Part shown: positions 59,064 through 64,000 of the stretch, piece after piece
Layout of the letters: each line of letters opens with the position of its first letter
Numbering within the stretch: position 1 is the first letter of the stretch
Origin: Mycolicibacter engbaekii
Lineage (GTDB): Bacteria > Actinomycetota > Actinomycetes > Mycobacteriales > Mycobacteriaceae
Length of the DNA stretch: 64,000 nucleotides
Reading direction: 5' to 3'
NCBI RefSeq assembly: GCF_002101585.1
Contig: NZ_LQOT01000076.1
Span: 222,505 to 286,504 of the forward strand
Notes under the pieces: model-generated
The model's input: the letters and a program-made list of their open reading frames with translations, nothing else
The model's database searches: none
What the model was told of the DNA's origin: nothing
Position numbers and translations under genes: made by a program

Positions 59064-61331
59064 ATGTCTGCAATTGAAATTGAAGAAGGCGTATTCGAGT
59101 CCACCGCTGTCATCGACAACGGCAGCTTCGGCAAGCGCACCATCCGCTTCGAGACCGGCCGGCTGGCCCAGCAAGCCGCCGGCAGCGTCGTCGCCTACCT
59201 CGACGACGAGACCATGTTGCTCTCGGCGACCACCGCCAGTAAGGCGCCCAAGGAGCACTTCGACTTCTTCCCGTTGACCGTCGACGTCGAGGAGCGGATG
59301 TATGCGGCCGGCCGCATCCCCGGCTCGTTCTTTCGGCGCGAGGGCAGGCCGTCCACCGACGCGATCCTGACCTGTCGCCTCACCGACCGCCCGCTGCGCC
59401 CGTCGTTCGTCGACGGCCTGCGCAACGAGATCCAGGTCGTCGTCACGGTATTGAGCCTGAACCCCAACGACCTCTACGACGTGGTGGCGATCAACGCCGC
59501 ATCGGCGTCCACCCAGCTCGCGGGCCTGCCGTTCTCCGGCCCGGTCGGTGCGGCGCGGGTGGCGCTCATCGACGGCACCTGGGTGGCCTTCCCCACGGTG
59601 GAGCAGCTGGAGCGCGCCACCTTCGACATGGTGCTGGCCGGCCGTAGCCTCGAAGACGGTGACGTCGCGATCATGATGGTCGAGGCCGAGGCCACCGAGA
59701 ACGTCATCGAACTTGTCCAGGCCGGAGCCCAGGCGCCGACCGAGACCGTGGTGGCCGAAGGGCTCGAAGCGGCCAAGCCGTTCATCGCGGCGCTGTGCAA
59801 GGCACAGAAGGAGCTCTCCGATGCAGCTGCGCGCCCGGCCGTCGAATACCCGCTGTTCCCCGCCTACGGCGACGACGTCTACTACGCGGTGGCTTCCGTC
59901 GCGACCGACGAGCTGGCCAAGGCGCTGACCATCGCGGGCAAGGCCGAGCGCGACGACCGCACCGAGGAGATCAAGGCCGAGGTGCTCGAGCGCCTGGCCG
60001 AGACCTACGAGGGTCGCGAGAAGGAGATCAGTGCGGCCTACCGGAGTCTGACCAAGAAGCTGGTCCGGCAGCGCATCCTGACCGACCACTTCCGCATCGA
60101 CGGACGTGGCATCACCGACATCCGGGCACTGTCCGCCGAGGTCGCAGTGGTGCCGCGGGCACACGGCAGCGCGCTGTTCGAACGTGGCGAGACCCAGATC
60201 CTGGGCGTCACCACGCTGGACATGATGAAGATGGCGCAGCAGATCGACTCGCTGGGACCGGAGAAGTCCAAGCGCTACATGCACCACTACAACTTCCCGC
60301 CCTACTCGACCGGTGAGACCGGCCGGGTCGGTTCGCCCAAGCGCCGCGAGATCGGCCACGGCGCGCTGGCCGAGCGCGCACTGGTCCCGGTGCTGCCCAG
60401 CGTCGAAGAGTTCCCCTACGCCATCCGGCAGGTGTCGGAAGCCCTGAGTTCCAACGGCTCCACGTCCATGGGTTCGGTCTGCGCCTCGACGCTGGCTCTG
60501 CTCAACGCCGGTGTGCCGCTGAAGGCTCCGGTCGCCGGAATCGCCATGGGCCTGGTCTCCGACGACGTCGAGGTGGACGGCAAGACCGAGCGTCGCTTCG
60601 TGGCGCTCACCGACATCCTGGGCGCCGAGGACGCGTTCGGCGACATGGACTTCAAGGTGGCCGGCACCAAGGAATTCGTCACCGCTCTGCAGCTCGACAC
60701 CAAGCTCGACGGTATTCCGTCGCAGGTGCTCGCCGGTGCGCTCGCCCAGGCCAGGGACGCGCGGCTGACCATTCTGGATGTCATGGCCGAGGCCATCGAC
60801 GAACCCGACGAGATGAGCCCTTACGCGCCGCGGGTCACCACCATCAAGGTGCCGGTGGACAAGATCGGCGAGGTGATCGGGCCCAAGGGCAAGATGATCA
60901 ACGCGATCACCGAGGAGACCGGTGCGCAGATCTCCATCGAGGACGACGGCACCGTGTTCGTGGGCGCCACCGACGGCCCGTCGGCACAGGCTGCGATCGA
61001 CAAGATCAACGCCATCGCCAACCCGCAGCTGCCGAAGATCGGCGAGCGCTTCCTGGGCACCGTGGTCAAGACCACCGACTTCGGCGCGTTCGTGTCGCTG
61101 CTGCCGGGCCGCGATGGGCTGGTGCACATCTCCAAGCTGGGCAAGGGCAAGCGGGTCGCCAAGGTCGAAGATGTGGTGAAGGTCGGCGACAAGCTGCGCG
61201 TGGAGATCGCCGACATCGACAACCGCGGCAAGATCTCGCTGGTGCCCGTCGAGGACGCGGCAGACGCGGCGGACTCGGCCCAAAAGTCTGGGTCCGCTGA
61301 GCCTGCCGATGCCGCGGCTGCCGACAGCTGA
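59064..61331 (+). CDS. pnp: Polyribonucleotide nucleotidyltransferase (PNPase)
   Basis: A phosphorolytic 3'-5' exoribonuclease, 755 residues (Rv2783c, gpsI). Two RNase PH domains (the second active one, FFPLTVDVEERMYAAG and GRGITDIRALSAEVAV ... RGETQILGVTTLD) with an intervening helical domain, then KH with KIGEVIGPKGKMINAI and S1 with FLGTVVKTTDFGAFVSLLPG. The tail is Ala/Asp-rich. The C-terminus overlaps pepR by 23 bases. Confidence 0.97.
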   Translation: MSAIEIEEGVFESTAVIDNGSFGKRTIRFETGRLAQQAAGSVVAYLDDETMLLSATTASKAPKEHFDFFPLTVDVEERMYAAGRIPGSFFRREGRPSTDAILTCRLTDRPLRPSFVDGLRNEIQVVVTVLSLNPNDLYDVVAINAASASTQLAGLPFSGPVGAARVALIDGTWVAFPTVEQLERATFDMVLAGRSLEDGDVAIMMVEAEATENVIELVQAGAQAPTETVVAEGLEAAKPFIAALCKAQKELSDAAARPAVEYPLFPAYGDDVYYAVASVATDELAKALTIAGKAERDDRTEEIKAEVLERLAETYEGREKEISAAYRSLTKKLVRQRILTDHFRIDGRGITDIRALSAEVAVVPRAHGSALFERGETQILGVTTLDMMKMAQQIDSLGPEKSKRYMHHYNFPPYSTGETGRVGSPKRREIGHGALAERALVPVLPSVEEFPYAIRQVSEALSSNGSTSMGSVCASTLALLNAGVPLKAPVAGIAMGLVSDDVEVDGKTERRFVALTDILGAEDAFGDMDFKVAGTKEFVTALQLDTKLDGIPSQVLAGALAQARDARLTILDVMAEAIDEPDEMSPYAPRVTTIKVPVDKIGEVIGPKGKMINAITEETGAQISIEDDGTVFVGATDGPSAQAAIDKINAIANPQLPKIGERFLGTVVKTTDFGAFVSLLPGRDGLVHISKLGKGKRVAKVEDVVKVGDKLRVEIADIDNRGKISLVPVEDAADAADSAQKSGSAEPADAAAADS

Positions 61332-62631
61332 CACCGGGGCGCGACCGCGCTCCACACTGCGACGCACCACCCTGCCGGGCGGACTGCGGGTGGTCACCGA
61401 GTACCTCCCCGCGGTTCGTTCGGCATCGGTGGGTGTCTGGGTCGGCGTCGGATCCCGCGACGAGGGCTCGACCGTGGCCGGGGCGGCACATTTCCTGGAG
61501 CACTTGCTGTTCAAGGCGACCCCGACCCGCACGGCGGCCGGTATCGCCCAGGCGATGGACGCCGTCGGCGGCGAGCTCAACGCCTTCACGGGCAAGGAGC
61601 ACACCTGCTACTACGCCCACGTGCTCGACACCGACCTGGAGTTGGCGGTCGCGCTGGTCAGTGATGTGGTGCTCAACGGGTCCTGCGCGGCCGCCGATGT
61701 GGAAGTCGAGCGCGACGTGGTCCTCGAGGAACTCGCGATGCGCGACGACGACCCCGAGGACGCACTGGGCGACGTGTTCTTGTCGACGCTGTTCGGCGAC
61801 CATCCGATCGGGCGGCCGGTGATCGGCAACGTGGAATCGGTGTCGGCGATGACCCGCGCGCAGTTGCGCTCGTTTCACCAGCGCCGCTACACACCGGAGC
61901 GCATGGTGGTCGCCGTCGCCGGCAATGTCGACCACGAGACCGTGGTGGCCATGGTCCGAGAGCACTTCGGGCACAGGCTGATTCGCGGCGAGCGCCCGGC
62001 CGCTCCACGGCGCGGGGCGGCACGGGTTCCGGGTTCCCCCGGCCTGACCGTGGTGAACCGCGATGCCGACCAGACCCACATGTCCCTGGGGGTGCGGGCG
62101 CCCGGACGCCATTGGCAGCACCGTCAGGCGCTGGCGGTGCTCAACACCGCCCTGGGCGGCGGACTCAGTTCGCGGCTCTTCCAACAGGTACGGGAAGCTC
62201 GCGGTCTGGCGTACTCGATCTACTCGTCGGTGGACACCTTTGCCGACGCCGGTGCCCTCTCGGTGTACACCGCATGCCAGCCGGACCGGTTCGCCGAAGT
62301 GGCCGCGGTCACCGCCGAAGTGCTGGAGTCGGTGGCGCGCGACGGTATCACCGCCGAAGAGTGCCGGATCGCCAAGGGGTCGTTGCGCGGCGGACTGGTG
62401 CTGGGCCTGGAGGATTCGGGTTCCCGAATGAATCGGCTGGGCCGCAGCGAGTTGAACTATGGCCGGCACCGGCCCATCGCACGCACCCTGCGAGAACTTT
62501 CCGCGGTCACCGTCGATGAGGTCAACGCGGTGGCCAGGCGGCTGCTGCGCCAGCCCTACGGCGTCGCGGTCCTCGGGCCGTACCGCTCCAAAGGGGCGCT
62601 TCCGCGGCGTTTGAGGGCGATGGCAGGCTAA
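61309..62631 (+). CDS. pepR: Zinc metallopeptidase PepR (M16 family)
   Basis: A 440-residue processing protease family member (Rv2782c, 438 aa). The inverted zinc motif HFLEH and the downstream Glu in NAFTGKEHTCYYAHV are present, with the two-domain M16 layout and the R-Y pair in the second half (GGGLSSRLFQQVREARGLAYSIYS). ATG at 61309 lies inside the pnp 3' end. Target unknown; related to mitochondrial processing peptidase. Confidence 0.95.
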   Translation: MPRLPTADTGARPRSTLRRTTLPGGLRVVTEYLPAVRSASVGVWVGVGSRDEGSTVAGAAHFLEHLLFKATPTRTAAGIAQAMDAVGGELNAFTGKEHTCYYAHVLDTDLELAVALVSDVVLNGSCAAADVEVERDVVLEELAMRDDDPEDALGDVFLSTLFGDHPIGRPVIGNVESVSAMTRAQLRSFHQRRYTPERMVVAVAGNVDHETVVAMVREHFGHRLIRGERPAAPRRGAARVPGSPGLTVVNRDADQTHMSLGVRAPGRHWQHRQALAVLNTALGGGLSSRLFQQVREARGLAYSIYSSVDTFADAGALSVYTACQPDRFAEVAAVTAEVLESVARDGITAEECRIAKGSLRGGLVLGLEDSGSRMNRLGRSELNYGRHRPIARTLRELSAVTVDEVNAVARRLLRQPYGVAVLGPYRSKGALPRRLRAMAG

Positions 62632-62635
62632 GGCA

Positions 62636-63661
62636 ATGGCGTTCAGCTTCTCCGAACTCGCGGTCCCGTTGGTCGGCGCTCCGATGGCGGGCGGTCCCAG
62701 CACACCGGCGCTGGCGGCGGCGGTATCGCAGGCCGGCGGTTTGGGTTTCGTCGCCGGTGGCTATCGCACCGCTGAGCAGTTGGCCGACGATCTCACTGCG
62801 GCCCGTGTCGCCACCACCGGCCCGACCGGGGTCAACCTCTTTGTGCCCCAACCCAGTGCCGCTGACATCGTGCTGCTCGACGAATATGCCGTCCTGCTGG
62901 ATCCGCTGGCCGAGCACTACGGGGTGGAGCTGGGCCAGCCCCGCTTCGACGACGACGACTGCTGGTCGGAGAAGCTTGAGGTGGTCTTGGAGTTGCGGCC
63001 CACGGTGGTGTCGTTCACCTTCGGGACACCGGCGCCCGACATCCTGGAGCTGCTGCGGTCGCAGCGCATCCTGACCGTGGTCACGGTGACATCGGCTTAT
63101 GAAGCCGGCGTCGCGCTGGGGCACGGTGCCGAGGCACTGGTGGTGCAGGGGCCCAACGCCGGCGGGCACCGGGGAACCTTTGCCGCGGACACGGTGCCGG
63201 GCACCGATTCCCTGGAGAGCCTGCTGGCGGAGATCGGCCACGCCCACCCTGGCGTCCCCTTGGTGGCGGCGGGCGGGCTCGGCACGGCGGCCGACGTGAG
63301 CGGTGTGCTGCGCCGCGGCGCGGTGGCCGCTCAGGTCGGAACGGCCCTGCTCCTGGCGCACGAGGCAGGCACCAACCCGACCCACCGTGCGGCACTGACC
63401 AATCCGGAATTCGTCAACACCACGGTCACATGCGCGTTCTCCGGCCGTTACGCGCGCAGCCTGGAGAACGACTTCACGCGTTCCTTCGAAGACGTGGCAC
63501 CGGTGGGCTATCCCGAGATCCACCACATGACGTCCCCGATCCGGGCGGCGGCAGTGGCCATGGACGACCCGCACGGCACCAGCCTGTGGGCGGGTACCTC
63601 CTATCGGAGCGCCCGCGCGGCCCGGGCAGCCGACATCATCGCTGGGCTGGCCCCCCGCTGA
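62636..63661 (+). CDS. Nitronate monooxygenase family FMN enzyme
   Basis: A 341-residue TIM-barrel flavoenzyme (Rv2781c relative). FMN- and substrate-binding parts are visible: PLVGAPMAGGPSTPALAAAVS, GGLGFVAGGY, QGPNAGGHRGTF (the GGH motif with catalytic His), and AAGGLGTAADV ... GAVAAQVGTALLLAHEAG. Oxidises nitronates (alkyl nitronate, propionate 3-nitronate) or, in some members, other substrates. ATG at 62636 lies four bases after pepR. Confidence 0.93.
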   Translation: MAFSFSELAVPLVGAPMAGGPSTPALAAAVSQAGGLGFVAGGYRTAEQLADDLTAARVATTGPTGVNLFVPQPSAADIVLLDEYAVLLDPLAEHYGVELGQPRFDDDDCWSEKLEVVLELRPTVVSFTFGTPAPDILELLRSQRILTVVTVTSAYEAGVALGHGAEALVVQGPNAGGHRGTFAADTVPGTDSLESLLAEIGHAHPGVPLVAAGGLGTAADVSGVLRRGAVAAQVGTALLLAHEAGTNPTHRAALTNPEFVNTTVTCAFSGRYARSLENDFTRSFEDVAPVGYPEIHHMTSPIRAAAVAMDDPHGTSLWAGTSYRSARAARAADIIAGLAPR

Positions 63662-63666
63662 CGCCC

Positions 63667-63691
63667 CGCCGGCCGGCACTCCCGGCCGGCG
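63667..63691. terminator. Stem-loop between nitronate monooxygenase and glnA1-like genes
   Basis: CGCCGGCCGG (63667-63676) and CCGGCCGGCG (63682-63691) are perfect complements around a 5-base loop, in a 45-base gap between convergent genes. Strong bidirectional stop signal by position; no T-tract. Confidence 0.7.
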
Positions 63692-63706
63692 GTCGCCAGC
63701 AGCTCG

Positions 63707-64000
63707 TCAGCAGTCGTAGTAGAGCGCGAACTCGTAGGGGTGCGGGCGCAGGTTGACCGGGGCGATCTCGTTCTCGCGCTTGTAGTTGATCCAGGTCTCG
63801 ATCACGTCCGGGGTGAACACGCCGCCCTCGGTGAGGTATTCGTGGTCGGCTTCCAGATTGTCGATCACCTGGGCCAGTGAGGTGGGGGCCTGGGCGATGT
63901 TGGCGGCCTCGTCGGGCGGCAGTTCGTAGAGGTCCTTGTCGACCGGGGCCGCCGGTTCGATCTTGTTCTTGATGCCGTCGATGCCGGCCATCAGCATCGC
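63707..64000 (-). CDS. glnA1: Type I glutamine synthetase, C-terminal part (runs off the right edge)
   Basis: At least 98 C-terminal residues of a GSI-beta glutamine synthetase. The adenylylation-site tyrosine lies in KDLYELPPDE, and the C-terminus reads RPHPYEFALYYDC, matching mycobacterial GlnA1. The frame continues past the window edge, so the start and the active site cannot be seen. In M. tuberculosis glnA1 is elsewhere (Rv2220), so this may be a relocated or additional copy. Confidence 0.88.
   Translation of the reverse strand, partial: AMLMAGIDGIKNKIEPAAPVDKDLYELPPDEAANIAQAPTSLAQVIDNLEADHEYLTEGGVFTPDVIETWINYKRENEIAPVNLRPHPYEFALYYDC

Noticed and set aside
58818..61604. Open frame of 928 codons antisense to pnp
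   Set aside because: Same cause; composition is His/Arg/Asp-rich with no motif, and the opposite strand is a well-conserved PNPase.
1..64000. tRNA genes, CRISPR arrays, insertion sequences or att sites
   Set aside because: No cloverleaf, evenly spaced repeats, transposase motif or flanking terminal repeats were recognised by eye; a dedicated tool could still find a weak one.

Overview
This is a high-GC window with GTG and ATG starts and many 1-4 bp stop/start overlaps. Several of its proteins are diagnostic of mycobacteria: mycothione reductase, the Rip1 protease, EfpA, PptT with the PptH-type phosphodiesterase, MntR, PepR and EchA16. The gene order follows, in reverse orientation, the Mycobacterium tuberculosis Rv2881c to Rv2781c segment as I remember it. 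The source is therefore a Mycobacterium, probably an environmental non-tuberculous species, because several M. tuberculosis islands are absent and sulfone/sulfonate scavenging genes are present. I cannot name the species. No tRNA, rRNA, CRISPR array, transposase, phage gene or origin was seen.

Layout. 0-2.3 kb: cdsA, rlmN and a small DUF2631 membrane protein. 2.4-3.65 kb: an AraC regulator overlapping a VOC-family gene. 3.65-8.1 kb: dxr, rip1, ispG and a GNAT gene, joining isoprenoid precursor synthesis to regulated intramembrane proteolysis. 8.3-12.3 kb: a penicillin-binding lipoprotein, a DUF1707 protein, map and a small alpha/beta-hydrolase-like protein. 12.4-18.5 kb: a lone fatty acyl-AMP ligase, then a tightly coupled glnA4 / puuD-like / aldehyde dehydrogenase / SDR operon that looks like a gamma-glutamylated amine (perhaps amino-alcohol) degradation route. 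18.5-24.7 kb: a P450 with a strong operator-like palindrome upstream, an acyl-CoA dehydrogenase translationally coupled to mycothione reductase, and mqo. 24.8-31 kb: cysG, two tandem EfpA-type exporters and proS. 31-38.6 kb: a small exported/ferritin-like pair, then the translation cluster rimP-nusA-ylxR-infB-rbfA and the DHH phosphoesterase. 38.6-41.8 kb: a MATE exporter, a membrane protein, echA16 and a DUF1802 gene.

41.8-53.1 kb is accessory. It holds a four-gene flavin monooxygenase operon for organosulfur compounds; a secreted lipase-family protein whose nucleophile elbow is altered; two small conserved hypotheticals; a secreted protein ending in a run of His and Trp followed by a DUF5642 lipoprotein; a CocE-type hydrolase; and a DUF3558 protein. 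This is roughly where M. tuberculosis carries its CRISPR/Cas region. 53.2-64 kb returns to core synteny: pptH, pptT, truB, DUF2804, mntR divergent from ribF, rpsO, pnp, pepR, nitronate monooxygenase, and the 3' end of a type I glutamine synthetase running off the right edge.

The strongest leads for something undescribed are the His/Trp-tailed exported protein with its coupled lipoprotein (49.8-50.85 kb), the glnA4 operon read as an SDR/ALDH amino-alcohol pathway, the organosulfur operon with repeated upstream elements, and the palindromes upstream of the P450. All functional calls come from reading motifs by eye; no database search was run.
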